Shown one piece after another: positions 20,905-32,580 of a DNA stretch of 64,000 nt (its first letter is position 1; every line of letters starts with the position of its first letter). The stretch covers positions 402,061,311 through 402,125,310 of the forward strand of contig NC_056738.1 in the NCBI RefSeq assembly GCF_019279795.1, given 5' to 3'. The DNA comes from Protopterus annectens. Lineage: Eukaryota > Chordata > Ceratodontiformes > Protopteridae. The notes under the pieces are model-generated. The model saw nothing but the letters and a program-made list of their open reading frames with translations, was not told the DNA's origin and did not search any database. A program made the translations under genes and the position numbers.

Positions 20905-23205
20905 ATGGCCGAGGCCCCTAAAACTTTCTTTTCTAAATGTACCAAGTGTGGCCATAAGCTATCACCGGTGGATGGCCACATTCTGTGTGTTATCTGCCTT
21001 GGGGTTGATCATCTTTCTTCAGGCTGCACAATTTGTGCAGCCTTCAACCCCAGGGCTTTGAGGGATAGGAGGTCGAAGTTGATTCTGGCAGGATTTCTGC
21101 CCCTGGACACGGCTTCATCCTCTTCTCCCTCTGTGGCACCGACTGCTACCGCAGCGGTGCCGCCTTCCATCCCTGCTCCCCTGGCCAGGACTCACCCTCC
21201 CACCGAGGCTCAGGAGGAGAGGGAATCTAGGAGGGAGAGAAAAAAGGACAGGCACCACAAGCGGCGAGCCGAAGCTTCCTCTTCGGCTCCGCCAACGAAG
21301 CAGCTAGTCTCTCCTAGGGCCTCCGGGCCTTCTGCTTCCTGGCTCCATTCACCCCATTTTTCCCTGGGGCCAGAGGAGGAGGAGACCTGGTCGCCTTCGA
21401 GGTCTTTGAGGCATCACTCCAGGCCTGCCTCGGTGGCCTCGTCAAGATCTACAAGAAGCTTGTCAGATGCAGATATGGACCGGATGATGCATAGGTTTCT
21501 CCAGGCCCAAATGCAGATGGGAGTGATCCTGCCTCCCCCCCCCAGGGGGGAGCTCGACCTCCTTTTTTGCCCTGATTGCTCTTTCTCTGACCCACTTCCG
21601 GGGTTCGGAGCCATCAGATCCAGGCAGCATCGGAGCTGGGGGAGGCTTGGCGCCAATAGTACACCTTTCTTCGTCTCCGACCATACCCTCGAGCTTGTCA
21701 GGTCCCTTTTCGGATCCGAGCTCTTGAAGCCGTGAGCTGAGCTTCGAATCCGGAGGTGTTAGTGCATCTTCAGCTCCGTCTCGGTCGAAGCACACTGGCC
21801 CTTCGGATCCGACTGCTTCGGCGCCGGCCCGCACCTCGGATCTGAAGGAGCTGCTCTCGGAGCTTAGAGAGAGCAGTTCTCCTTCGGTGTTTGACATTGT
21901 GGAGAGGGGGTCTTGTCGAGGGACTCGAGGCCCCAGGCTCCTGCTGCGGTTCCACCCATGACTCCCTCTCAGACGGGCCTACCTTCCATCACCCGGTCCC
22001 AGGGACAGCCTGCGCCTACATCCCAAATGGTTCCCTTAGAGGAACAGGATGTGGTTGGTGAGGCATCCTCAGACAGCCCCCCCAGGAGGTTCCTCACAAA
22101 TGTAAGTGCAAGAGGAGGCACTTGGACTCACCTGAGCCCCTGACAGAGGACACAGACAGAGGAAGGGGAAGGTTCCCCAAGGTCACCCCCCCCGACGACG
22201 TCTCCTTCGGAGACATTATTGAAATGCTTCATATTAGAGGGGGGTGGTCAGCCCAAAAGGCTTCCTCTGATGAGTCTGTTTATGGAGGCATTTGATGCAG
22301 GCCCATCTACCTCTTGGGTGTCCCCTCCCGCTGATCCCCTGGTAGACCTGATCACTACCAGGGCATGGAAGGAACCGGACACTATGGCATGGAAGGAACC
22401 GGACACTGTGCAGCCCATACCAAAGAGACCTGACAAAATTCTTAGCCCTCCCACAGATAGGATGGTTTGGAGCAAGGGTGCTCCAGCAGATGCCATGTTG
22501 GCGGCGGCTGCCGCTAAGAAGGAATTGGCCCAGGAGAGTTCCTCGGGGTCCATCCTCCCAAGGAGTCTCAGCCAATGGACCGCATAGGGAAGCAGATGTT
22601 TGCTTCAGCCACCTTCTCTGTAAGGTCGCTGAACTACATGGCACATGTCATACAACTCCAGCGGGATCTTATCAAAGAATACGCAGGGTCGCCCCCAGAG
22701 TCCATCATCTGCCGAGGATAAGAAAGTATTCTCAGCCCGAATGGCCACTCTTAAGTCCATTTCGAACACATCTCTGCATCTCCTTTGCCATGCCATGGAA
22801 GGAGTCGCTAGAGCTAGCAGAGCGGGCATTGTCTTACAGAGACATGCTTGACTCCGCCTCTGCGACTTTGTGGAACCCTTCAAGGCGTCCTTTACAAATG
22901 CCCCTTTTGACAGCTCTTTGCTTTTTGGCAAGTCCGTCCGTGACACGCTGGTCCAGAGCGAGAAAGATGGGAAGACGTCTGCCGTCGGGATCCACTTCTC
23001 TGCTCCCCAGAGGTCCTTCTCCAGGAGCCAAAAGGGACAAAAGAAGATGTGGTTCCGGAAATCTCAACAATCCCGTTTCGCTCTGGACCCCTTGTCCTTC
23101 AGAGGTGGAGGAGGACAGGTTGGACAACGGCCCAGAGGCAGAGGGGGACCGAAGAACTTCGGGTCAAGAGAACCCTTTTCGGATCAGCCCGCACAGCAAC
23201 CCTGA
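20905..23205 (+). pseudogene. E: gag (N-terminal 276 residues open, then frame changes)
   Basis: The open frame 20905-21735 begins MAEAPKTFFSKCTKC. The Cys/His cluster spans residues 11-50: C-x2-C, then CVICLGVDH, then CTIC. A basic stretch follows (RRERKKDRHHKRRAE, residues 107-121) and then Ser/Pro-rich sequence. From 21736 the ancestral frame continues in pieces. The last (22870-23205) holds FKASFTNAPFDSSLLFGKSV and an RG-rich tail (RGRGG). A tandem 24-bp duplication (ATGGCATGGAAGGAACCGGA) occurs at 22359-22410. RNA binding is inferred. Confidence 0.8.
22359..22410 (+). repeat. 24-bp direct duplication in E gag
   Basis: GCATGGAAGGAACCGGACAC occurs twice, 24 bp apart (22363 and 22387). It adds 8 codons in frame (repeated AWKEPDT). 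Confidence 0.8.
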
Positions 23206-23209
23206 GGGG

Positions 23210-25035
23210 TTACCCGGCTGCTCCACTCTGGAGGCAGTCGGGGGTACTTCTCGAGGCACCTAGCAGTTTGGGAGTCAATCACAGTGGATCGCTGGGTGCT
23301 TCGAATCATATCCAGAGGTTACACTATCCCTTTTCTGAATCATCCTCTCAGACCCCGGAGCCTCCCCGATGTCCCACCCAATCAGAGGGAGGCAGTAGCC
23401 ACAGAAATAAATTAGCTGCTAGAAAAAGAGAGTAATCCAGCCCATCCCCCCAAGACCAGTCCTGATCAGGCTTCTACTCCAGGTTCTTTTTAGTGCCAAA
23501 AAAGACGGGGGACTTAAGAACAATCCTCGACCTGTCCCTTCTGAACCTAACGGTTGCCAAAGAAAAATTCCGGATGGTCACCATTCAATCCATTCTCCCA
23601 CTTCTACAGGAGAACAACTGGATGTGCTCTATAGACCTCAAGGATGTGTGCTACCACATTTTGATGGACAGACAATCCAGGAGGTTTCTCCGCTTCCGGC
23701 TGGGAGCCATTCACTATCAGTTCAGGGTCCCTCCCTTTGGTCTCACCACAGCCCCCAGGGTGTTCACCAAAGTGATGGCAGTTGTAGCGGCCCACCTGAG
23801 GCTTCAAGGAATTCAGGTCTTTCCGTACCTAGACGACTGGCTCCTCACCGCCCCCACCAGGCATCTACTCTGTTCAGCCAGGAATTACTTCCTTCATTTG
23901 GCCTCTCATCTGGGAATTTCTATCAATCTCAAGAAATCCTCCCTTCAGCCAATTCAGACTTTAGATTTCATAGGGGCCAGACTAGACACAAACCTGTTGA
24001 GGGCCTTCCTAACTCCGGACAGGCTTCAAACTTTGACATTCCACGTGATGGCTCTCTTACAATCCTCGGCCCCCCCAGCAGAATTGGTCCAGAGGGCACT
24101 AGGTTCCATGGCGACTGCCATCAGTCTTTTACCATTGGCTTTTCTGAACATGAGGGTCCTGCAGTGGACATTGCAGGTCCAATGGTCCATCCTGCAACAT
24201 CCGCTAAGTACGGCTATCCCCCTCAGCAATGCTTGCAAGAGGTCCCTACTCTGGTGGATCCAATCCTCGGATCTCCAGGAAGGGCACCCTTTTTCGATGA
24301 CCTCACCCCAAGCCACGGTGACCACGGACACTTCTCGCCTCGGGTGGAGGGGCATTGCATGGGCAGAACCGTCCAAGGCACGTGGACACAGAGACCTTGT
24401 TGCACATCAATGTCCTAGAGATGAGGGCAGTGCTTTTAGCGTTGCAAGCACTCCAGGCCCTTCTTCCCTTAGGGACAATTGCGATTCACTCAGACATGTC
24501 AGTAGTCTGGTATATCAACAAATAGGGGGAACCAGATCCTACCCTCTGTGTCGAGAGGCCATGAGAGTTTGGGAGTGGGCGATCACCAGCAACCGCTTTC
24601 TCATAGCAATGCACATTCTGGGTCGGTCCAACATTTTGGCAGACAAGCTGAGTCGAACCATCCTCTCACCTTATGAGTGGTCTCTGAACCAGAGAGTAGC
24701 GAAGCAGATCTTCCTCAAGTGGGGTCAACCTTGCTGCGATCTTTTCACATCGCCTTCAAATGCAAAGTGCAGCGAGTACTTTGCTCTACTTCCTCCACCA
24801 AGGGAATCCCCCCAGAGATGCTCTAGTCCATGCTTGGCCATCCGGTCTACTTTATGATTATCCACCTCTTCCTCTCATGGTAAGATTCTTGCAGAAAGCT
24901 CGTCGGTTGGGGAGCAGAGTGATCCTCATAGCCCCATTCTGGCCTCGTCAAACTTGGTTCCCTTGCCTATGGTCTCATCCGGTCAATCCCCCATGGATTC
25001 TGGATCCCACTCCGGATCTGATTTTCACCCCCTAG
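23210..25035 (+). pseudogene. E: reverse transcriptase plus RNase H (454-residue open frame)
   Basis: The main open frame 23493-24857 starts at MPKKTGDLRTILDLSLLN. RT motifs: CSIDLKDVCYHI (motif A Asp; usual DAY is DVC), PPFGLTTAPRVFTKV (motif B), FPYLDDWLLTAP (intact YLDD, near residue 118), LKKSSLQPIQTLDFIG. RNase H: ATVTTDTSRLGWRG (Asp), a shifted stretch near 24400-24500 where the Glu block and TDMS block lie in another frame, then YQQIGGTRSYPL and NILADKLSRTI. A further frame change near 24760 leads to the end at 25035. RT and RNase H copy the RNA genome to DNA. Confidence 0.88.
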
Positions 25036-26130
25036 AGTTGACAACTCCAAACCTGGACAACCTCAAGCTCATGGCTTGGTTGATCCAGTTCCAATCATAG
25101 CTAGGACTCCCAGTATCTCTTCTTCCATTAAAGTTATTCTAGTAGCCGCTCATAAACCCTCTACCAGAAAGGTCTATAAGAGCAAATGGAAACGTTTTTC
25201 GATCTGGGCAGAACATAGACATATGGATCCCTTTACAGCCCCAATACCAGCTTTATTATAGTTTCTGTTGCACTTATTTGATCCAGGTGCCAGCTCCTCT
25301 ACCGTCAAAGTCCAATTAGCAGCAATTTCACACTTTCATGTGGGAAGTGATCTCAGTTCTTTAGCTTCCTCCAAGATCTGCAAGACCTTTGTAAAAGGTA
25401 CTTTCCTATTAAGACCTCCCGTGAAGGATGCAGTTCCTCCGTGGGATTTAACCCTTGTTCTTCAGGCTCTTACTGGCGCCCCCCCTTTGAACCTGCAGCT
25501 TCGGTAGACCTTAAATACTTATCTTGGAAGACGGCTTTTCTCATTGCCATCACTCCAGCTAGAAGGGGTTCAGAGCTTCAAGCCCTTTGCGCCAACCCCC
25601 CATATCTGGTCTTCCATAAAGATAGAGTTTCTGTCAGGACCAATCCGTCCTTCTTACCTAAAGTCACCTCTGAGTCCAACATTAAATCAATCCATCAATT
25701 TACCAGTGTTTTTTCCTGAATTATCAAAACAAGGGTGAATACAATTTACACTCTTTAGATGTCAACAGACAATTGAGGTTCTATTTACACAGGACTGCTG
25801 GTCATAGAAAATCTGAGCAACTCCTTGTATCCTTTGGTAAACCCTTTTTGGGCAAACCGGTGTCAAAAGCTACAATGTCCAGATGGATTTCACAATGTAT
25901 ACTTCTTGCATATAAGAGTTCTGGCTGACCAGAACCTGTTGGAGTTCACGCCCATTCCACTCGATCGATTTCAACCGGCTGCCTTTTGGTCAAGGGTGTC
26001 CTTGGATGATATTTGTTCTGCAGCCACTTGGACTTCATCCCATACCTTTATTACACATTACAAGCTGGATTTAATTTCCAGAGGAAGGGCATCCTTTGGC
26101 TCTGCAGTGCTCCGGAATATTCTTCCATGA
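25036..26130 (+). pseudogene. E: tyrosine recombinase (frameshifted)
   Basis: Core-binding domain: HKPSTRKVYKSKWKRFSIWA (25151-25210), then a TAG at 25258-25260. Further pieces: SSTVKVQLAAISHFH (25291-25340), the linker PPWDLTLVLQ, then ARRGSELQAL (25558-25587; Val of the usual RRVSEL is Gly). The His/Arg box HSTRSIS is readable near 25952 only in one frame; the next block SLDDICSAATW and the nucleophile block ITHYKLDLIS (26050-26079) lie in another. Catalytic residues survive, but the frame does not. Confidence 0.82.
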
Positions 26131-26177
26131 GGACCTCCCAAGTTTAGGTAGCTGGGGACTCTGTCTCACAGGTTGAA

Positions 26178-26262
26178 CAAATTAAGTTAACTACTTCAGA
26201 TAAAAAAGTTATGTACTTACCATAACATTTCATCTGAGTAGGTAACTTCATTTGTCAGCAAC
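26178..26262. repeat. E: internal complementary region
   Basis: AGTTAACTACTTCAGAT is the complement of the left terminus at 20522. It is followed by AAAAAAGTTATGTACTTACC and CATCTGAGTAGGTAACTTC, complement of the right terminus (26530-26570). Confidence 0.88.
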
Positions 26263-26384
26263 CAACCCCCCCCCTCCGTCCCCCTAACCTGTAGTTAGTC
26301 ACTTTTAGGACCATGTGTTTTCTGTACCAGATGACATCAGGTTAGGATGTTTAGTTGATCCTAATTGTACTAGTTTATAAGGCT

Positions 26385-26574
26385 AAGCAAACTCGATCTG
26401 AGGAAAGAGAAGGATGGCAGGGGGTTATGGGTAAGAGGGAGGAGCTTGGAGCTCAGATCTTAGCTGAATAAAGCTGCCAGCTCAGATCTGATTTGGATCA
26501 GATACCCACAGGTTGCTGACAAATGAAGTTACCTACTCAGATGGAACATTATGGTAAGCACATAACTTCTTTTT
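26385..26574. repeat. E: 3' inverted terminal repeat
   Basis: It pairs with 20522-20680. The outer end GGTAAGCACATAACTT is followed by a short T run, after which C resumes near 26575. Confidence 0.85.
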
Positions 26575-27730
26575 TCCCTCACATTGATATGCTTTTGCCA
26601 GAGGGAGGGCTGTCATTGAGCCTGTACCTTGAGTTCTTTCATGGTGGCACCCCACCCCCAGATCGGAGGCCTCTGTGTACATGAAATTGTACTGGTTTGG
26701 AGGGCTGTAGGGGAAGACCTGGATTTTGGCCTATTTGTTGAAGCAACCATCACAACTCTTTTTTCAGGAAAGGCAGGAAGGGCACTTGAAAGTTCAGGGG
26801 GTGATTGTGCTGTGACCAGACATTTTTCAAGTACCACTGGAACTTCCTCGTGCAGCCTGGCAAGGGGTAGCATTGGAAGAGTGGCTGGTATGAGGCCTAG
26901 AAGGCATAGAAATTCTCAGGCTGAGATGTAGGTGACTAGGAGTAGGCCTTATAAGAAGTTTTTTAGAGAAGCGACCTAGTCTTGTGAGAGGAAGGCCTTC
27001 ATCTTCTATCCTTATTCTGCAATCCAAGATCATCTGGTGTTGGAATGGGGTGAGGAAGGACTTCATAATGTTCAGGGAGAACCCCAGACTTCAAAGGAGA
27101 GATATAGTGAATTTCAGGTGTGTGAAGAGTGCTCGTCTCTTCTCCTTGGATGACTAGGTTGTCTACAGTAGGGGTAGATCTGAATGCCCTTTGTTCTGCA
27201 GAAGGCTACTGCTGGTGCTAGGCACTTTGTGAAAACTCTTGGTGCTGTACACAAGCCAAAGCAGTAAACTGAGTTTGAGGATGGCACAGCAAAACATAGA
27301 AATCTCCTGAAGTCTGGGTGAATGGGAATATGGAGATAAGTCTCCTCTACAGGTCCAAAGTGGCCATTGAAGCCCCCCTGTGTCAACAGTGGAAGAAGGG
27401 TTTGTAGGGATAGCATGCGGAAGGAAGGTACATGCAGGAAAGGGTTCAATAGGGATAGGTCCAGTATAGGCCTCCAAGGGCACATTTTTTTGGGACCAGG
27501 AAGAGCCTGGAGTAAAACTCCTGACCCTCCTGTCCTGCTGGAACCCTCTTTATAGTTTCCTGTGATAATATATATTGCAAGGCCTGGGGGATCAGATGCA
27601 TCTATTTTTTTTTTGGAGGTATGGGGATACCTCTTGATAATGGCTTTTCTGGCCAGGTCATGAAATATCCTTTCTCCACTACTGATAAGACCCAGCAGTC
27701 TGAAGTGATATATTGCCACAGGGGAAGACA
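26575..27730 (-). pseudogene. C: reverse transcriptase (resumed after E, broken)
   Basis: The minus-strand frame 27719-27114 holds RPILDLSLLNPFLHVP, a degraded motif A (NGHFGPVEETYLHIP, against VSLDLKDAYLHIP in D), YCFGLCTAPRVFTKCLAP (motif B, with LPFGL changed) and IQIYPYCRQPSH at the active site. One base change of frame there removes YLDD. The region 27070-26613 continues as the RT thumb and RNase H start, with stops. It joins colinearly to 20521. Confidence 0.75.
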
Positions 27731-29593
27731 GAGAGGCAAGTGGACAAGGGCAGATGGTGTGGGGGGTTTAGGCAGTCATGCATTGTTTAGTCTGTCTGGA
27801 AAGGGCTGCCTGGGGATAGACTGGGAGGGAGTAGTCCTAGGGAACAAGGGTTTCCTAGCTCTTTTCCTATGTTTTGAGGAAGGAGCAGGTGCCTGTCTAA
27901 CAAAAGAAGGTTTAGCATAGTAGTTCCTGTAGAATTTGGGAACTGGGGATACCAGTAGATGATTTAGGTCCTGCAGTGCCTTGTTTTTTCCTGCAAACTC
28001 TTAAATAGTTCAATCAGTTGTTTGCCAAAGAGGAATTTATTGTCCAGGAATGCATACAAGATCTTGTTCTTGAAATCTTTCATCAGGCAGGGACTGAAGT
28101 CTGAGCCAGGAGTGCCTGTGTAATACAGAAGCAGATGCAGCTGATCTGGCTGAGGCTTCAATAGCATCATAGCTGCATGTTTATGGAGTGCCTGGCTACC
28201 TGTGCTGCCAAGGAAAGTTTAGAGGCCACTTGGGGCTTTGCAGGGAAGGCAGACATGGAAGAAAACAATGTAGATGCCTGGGAAACTAGATCCAGAGCAT
28301 ACTTTACCATACTAGCCTGGTAATTAATGGCCCTAAAGGCCAGAGTGGAAGAAGTGCAGATCTTTTTTCCCCAGTCTGTCCATCACCTTATTGTCTTTAT
28401 CTGATGGCAGCAGGGAAGAGGAAGTAATCTGCCTAGATTGCTTGTCTGGTGCTACTGCAATGACAGCTGGGTCTGCCATGGGTGGCTTGATGAGGAACTT
28501 GAAATTATCAGGGACTTTATAGAACCTGTCCAGCCTTTTTGGGACTGGAGGTTGGGCTTCAGGGGGTCTTAGAGGTGGAAGCAAAAACATCCAAATAAGC
28601 TGGAAACACAGGGAAAATATAGCAGAGGGCAAGGGTGACAACCATCCGGAGAAGGTCAAAGTATCTTTTTTGTACCTCAGTCATTTGAGTGTAGTCCCAC
28701 GAAGTACTCTCTCATTTTGGAGATAGTCCCCCCAAAGGTGATATCTTCTGGTGAGGAATCTTATTCTAAGGAGTCGTCATCTGGAGAACACTATTTCAAG
28801 GGGGAAGCCAGCTGAGAGGTATAAGTGAGAGATTAATCAGAGGAAGAACAGCCTTCCTCCTGAGCCTGGTGAAGGAAGATGGAACTGGCAAAGGCAGGCC
28901 CAGGACTAAAGGTAGGCAGACCAGGAGTATGTGAGGCTGCAGGCCTCAGGGTCATAAAGGCCTGGACCAGGGACTGCAATGTTTGCCAGTCTGGCTAGTC
29001 TTCTACAGGGGCAGACAAATGTGGAGTTTGTTTTATCTTAACCAAAGGAGCCTTGGAAATAGTAAGAGAGGCCAAAGGCCTAGTGTCAGGCATCAGACCT
29101 GGTGCTGAGGTGCCCTGATCGGAAGCTGAAGGTGGATGTCTAGCCAAGCCCGGTTCCCCCTCAACATCTGTGGAAGCCGTAGTTTCAAAAACCTCAGTGG
29201 ACATGCCAACTAGAGGATGCTAGGATGGCTTCCAACACGATACCTGCCGAAGTCGCCAGATCTTCCAGATATCCCTCAGCCCCTAGCAGCTGGCAGGATG
29301 TCCAACGTCAGAGGTGCAGCAGTAGCAGGCCTTGAAACCTTGGCCGCCTTCTAAGGCAGCTCCACCTCAATGGCTGATTCAGGATCCACACCTAGGCCCA
29401 GACGTTTTAGTTGTTGATTCTCAATGAACAATTTAAGGGCTGCCAGATGGCTGCACAAGGTCTTAGGGACAAACAACTGACAAATTACAGGTTTATGGTT
29501 GTGGGACTTCCCTAAGCAAAATACGCAAAGTTCATCTGTATCTTTGTGTGGAATTTGTCGACCACACTTACATTTTACCTTCCTAGATGATAC
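27700..29593 (-). pseudogene. C: gag (start codon lost, broken)
   Basis: The expected start aligns with D's MSARKGKC but reads GTA-TCA-TCT at 29593, so the ATG is gone. The Cys/His cluster is intact after it: KCKCGRQIPHKDTDELCVFC, then CLGKSHNH and CQLF. Later pieces: 29204-28995, 28659-28333 (KRLDRFYKVPDNFKFL, matching the B-group PDRYYRVLDSHTFLY block) and 28170-27964 (FKNKILYAFLDNKFLFGKQ). The frames differ, and stops lie between. Confidence 0.7.
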
Positions 29594-29639
29594 TGGCTAA
29601 AAGGGAACAAACAGCAACCTACGCGCTATCAAAATTAGG

Positions 29640-29900
29640 AAAATTCCCAAATGGGGGTACTTACCTTAAATGCCTTCCATAATGAGGAGCAGAATGAGTA
29701 AGCTGACATTCGAATGAGACAAAGAAGTTCTGAGGTCTGTACGTGTGGCTGTCACATTTATGGCCCATGGCTGATGTGCCAAGCGTGCGATATCCCACGC
29801 ACCAGACAATAACCAGCCTTAAGCTTTGGTAAATAAGCCAGACGCCTGAGGTGGAGGATCCCACAAGTGAGAATACTGCAACATGAGAATAGAAGGACAT
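29640..29900. repeat. C: leader and 5' inverted terminal repeat
   Basis: It pairs with 7491-7745. The leader hairpin CCC/GGGGG is at 29646-29657. Just upstream on the minus strand the sequence reads AAGGTAAGTA, a perfect match to a 5' splice-donor consensus, though no splicing can be shown here. L1 coding resumes at 29901. Confidence 0.8.
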
Positions 29901-30056
29901 CAAGAATCATTTAGAGGGACTGACAAATGATAAAATATTGCAGAATAGACGGAATCTCACAGAACAAGAGGAGGAGCAACTGCAGAGTGCTAAGCAGAAA
30001 AATAAAGGATTACCTCTAACATGCATGAGTCGAGAAAATGTGCTGCTAAGCAAAGC

Positions 30057-30078
30057 TTTTTTTTTTTTTTTTTTTTTT
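30057..30078. repeat. Poly-T tract (22 bp) in the L1
   Basis: An uninterrupted run of T inside otherwise coding L1 sequence, probably expanded after the copy died. Confidence 0.9.
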
Positions 30079-32149
30079 GGATAATGCCAGAGCACAAACT
30101 TTTAGTGCAATGACTCATGCAACAGAAAGTAGAAAGGGTTCTCACCAAGCTTAGGGAGCCCATAACAAGGAAGTTAACAAGAGATCCTGTAGAAGTATTA
30201 GAAATATTTCTGAAATTTTATGAAAGTCTGAAAAAGTAGAGAAATATGGAGATCAGGAAACTCTACAAATGGAAATGTTTATAAAAGAATTAAATATACC
30301 AAGGTTAGAGATAGGTGAGGCTCAATTACTAATAGGGTAGGAAGAGATGAGATAAAAATGGTGATGTATAACCAATCAACAGGAAAGTCCCCATAAATAG
30401 ATGGTATTCCTGTGGAAGTTTGGAAGTCAGGAGGGGAAAAACTGATAAAGATCTGGAAGGTTTTAACAGTATTTTAAAAGAAGCACCAACTTCTTGGAAG
30501 AAAGTCATGGTGGCTTTAATAACTAAAGAGAGTAAAGACCCAGCAGATCCAGCTTTACATACAGGTCCATTTCAAACCTAAACCATGACTATAAAGTGTT
30601 ATCTGTAATGGTTAAAACAATAGCAAAGGTGATGCCAAAATTGATCAACATGAATTAATGTGGTTTTGTGGAGGGGAGGCAAACATTTGACAACATTAAC
30701 AGAACACCAATGATCCAGAGGGAAGTCAAATGTAAGAAATACCCTGCTGTTGGTCTTGATGCAGAGAAAGCATTTGACAGAGTAAGCTGGGAGTTTATGA
30801 GCAAGGCAATGGAAGCATTTGCATTCCCTGATAAAATTATCAGGTTGATTAGGAGGCTATAGGAGGGATTGGAGGCAAAAAAAAGTAGGTAGGTTCCTCT
30901 CTGATAATTTCTGTTTGAGCATAAGAACCAGGCAGAAGTGTATTATCTCCCCTTTATTTGCCTTATATTTTGAACAACTGGCAAAGAAAATAAGATGTTC
31001 AGAAATGTAAGGGTATAATTGGTATGGTAGCCAAAAAAGCTGGCTCTATTTGCAGATATTTTATACCTGGTAAAAAAACAAAGGACATTTCAGTGTTGTG
31101 GAACATTTTGAGGCAGTTTCAGATCTTTTTGGGATACAAAATTAATGAAGCTAAACAAAAGCAGTAGCTGTAAATTATGTACCCGCACACAAATTGGCTC
31201 AGGAATATCCATATTTATGAGTACATGATAAAATGAAGTACTTTAGTATAGCATGAATGAAAAAGGATTCTGTTGCGGCAGCCAAGAAATATGGGAACAG
31301 ACTAAAAAAAAAGATAATACAAAATCAGAGAAACTGGAAGCTCTGTTATATGGATAGCAAGATACAAACAGTTAAATTGTTTTTAGTCCCATTAGTTTTA
31401 CACACGGGTCTGGCATATTTTTATCAACCAGAGAAGTTGTGGATGGCAATAGAGAGCTGAAGGATTTTATTTGGGAGGGGAAAGTCAAGTGGGATAAGCT
31501 GATTCTTCCAACTGAACAAGGCGGTTTGGGATTACCTGATTTCAGGAGTATTTCAGAGCTACACAGTTAAGGATCCTACACACAGCACAAACAGAAACCT
31601 ATAATACAAAGTGGAAAGGAATGATGATGAAACAGGGAAGTTCAACAAACAAGGAGTGTCTGGAATTTTGGATGTAGATCCTTAAGGTGAACAATAACCA
31701 TACAGACTATTATAGTTATACAGCAGCAGAAAGTATTCTAAGGACTAAGCCAACAAGGGAATGGAGAAAGGGGATTGTTGATAGTGATGACTGCAATTAG
31801 GGATACAGACAATAGTTAAGGGGCTGGAATTTATTGGAGAAAACTGGTAAAATAATCAAGGTATTGGAAGCAAATAATTAGAGGGGGAATAGAATGGGAA
31901 GAAGCCAAGAAATTATTTGGCCTTCAGGATAGAGATAGTCTTCACTATCAAGGGCTGATAAAATATAGACAAAAAGAAAGCAAAAAGACAGCCACTGGTA
32001 GAGTTTTTAGTAGAATCTAGAGGAGAAGCTGCTGTTAAAAAAGGAATAGTGGAGCATACAAAACACTGCATAACTAAGAATTATCAGTTGGTTAGAAAGG
32101 ATTGAGAAAAGAGATTGGATAAGCAGTTCACAAAGAAACAATAGGAGAT

Positions 32150-32153
32150 ATAT

Positions 32154-32210
<57 letters not shown>
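32150..32210. repeat. (CA)n(TA)n microsatellite in the L1
   Basis: About nine CA units (32154-32170), then twenty TA units (32171-32210). Confidence 0.95.
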
Positions 32211-32213
<3 letters not shown>

Positions 32214-32355
32214 GATATAAATATGCAGCAAAGTCTAGAAGACATAGGATGTTTACTTACAAGTGTATTTTATACACTAAGTAGATGCCAAAGAATTTTT
32301 CCTCAGGTAGCAAATGTTGGAAGTGTAATGGGGAAGAAAAAGGTAACTGGGAAAG

Positions 32356-32580
32356 TACAGTTGTGTACACTTACCATAAATGTAGATGTTCGAGAGTATT
32401 CACTGTTGCAGTCATTACATTTGGATAATCTGCTGGCAGGTTGCCCTCAGTCGGCCTGAATTTCAAAGTCTTGGGTCCTGTGTTGGTTGCTATCTCCTCT
32501 TCCATGACGTCAGGTCATCAGGGGTATAAAACATGCAGCCGACATCATTTTCTTTAGTTTTTCTTGCCCCCGATGTCAGG
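32356..32580. repeat. B2: 3' inverted terminal repeat
   Basis: It pairs with about 37690-37880. It contains TGACGTCA (32505-32512) and GGGGTATAAAAC (32522-32533) facing inward. Confidence 0.88.

Larger units (their letters stand above)
20522..26574 (+). mobile_element. DIRS element E (6053 bp), plus strand, inserted in C
   Basis: The only DIRS on the plus strand. Order: 5' ITR (20522-20680), leader, gag (20905-23205), RT-RNase H (23210-25035), tyrosine recombinase (25036-26130), ICR (26178-26262), 3' ITR (26385-26574). Both flanks belong to C and join colinearly with D when E is removed. Its RT keeps YLDD and a long open frame, and its recombinase keeps its Tyr, so E is younger or less decayed than A. 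Gag and recombinase still contain frameshifts. The 26262-26385 interval is noncoding 3' sequence. Confidence 0.92.
7491..29900 (-). mobile_element. DIRS element C, interrupted by D and E (own sequence about 5.3 kb)
   Basis: The outer ends are TAGTTGTGTAA at 7491 and GAGAATAGAAGGACAT at 29900. Its own parts are 7491-8985, 20044-20521 and 26575-29900, total 5299 bp, close to the 5.5 kb of the related element D. The parts are colinear with D: ITR, ICR, recombinase and end of RNase H, then middle of RNase H, then RT, gag and 5' ITR. It sits in L1 ORF2 between 7490 and 29901. The gag start codon, the RT active-site frame and several other positions are damaged. Confidence 0.88.
29901..32355 (+). 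mobile_element. L1-like LINE, piece 3: ORF2 linker, reverse transcriptase, C-terminal part
   Basis: The plus strand resumes L1 ORF2 (LEGLTNDKILQNRRNLTEQE near 29912) after C. RT blocks: FVEGRQTFDNI (30663), VGLDAEKAFDRVSWEFM (30750-30800, motif A), and the active site KLALFADILYLV near 31040-31075, where the usual FADD has lost one Asp by a 3-bp deletion. Later: FIWEGKVKWDKL and GGLGLPDFRSI (31465-31560), typical of the L1 post-RT region. The last piece (32307-32355) reads CWKCNGEEKGNWES, part of the C-terminal Cys region. It contains many stops. Confidence 0.85.

Noticed and set aside
21463-21897. 144-residue minus-strand ORF in E
   Set aside because: Antisense shadow of the Ser/Pro-rich gag; no family motif.
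22478-23263. 261-residue plus-strand ORF in E as an extra gene
   Set aside because: It overlaps gag in another frame. The gag blocks recognised in A and H lie in the neighbouring frame, so this is a shadow apart from possible short true segments after frameshifts.
32007-32231. Ile/Tyr-repeat protein and a similar one at 55064-55346
   Set aside because: They are translations of (TA)n and (CA)n microsatellites.
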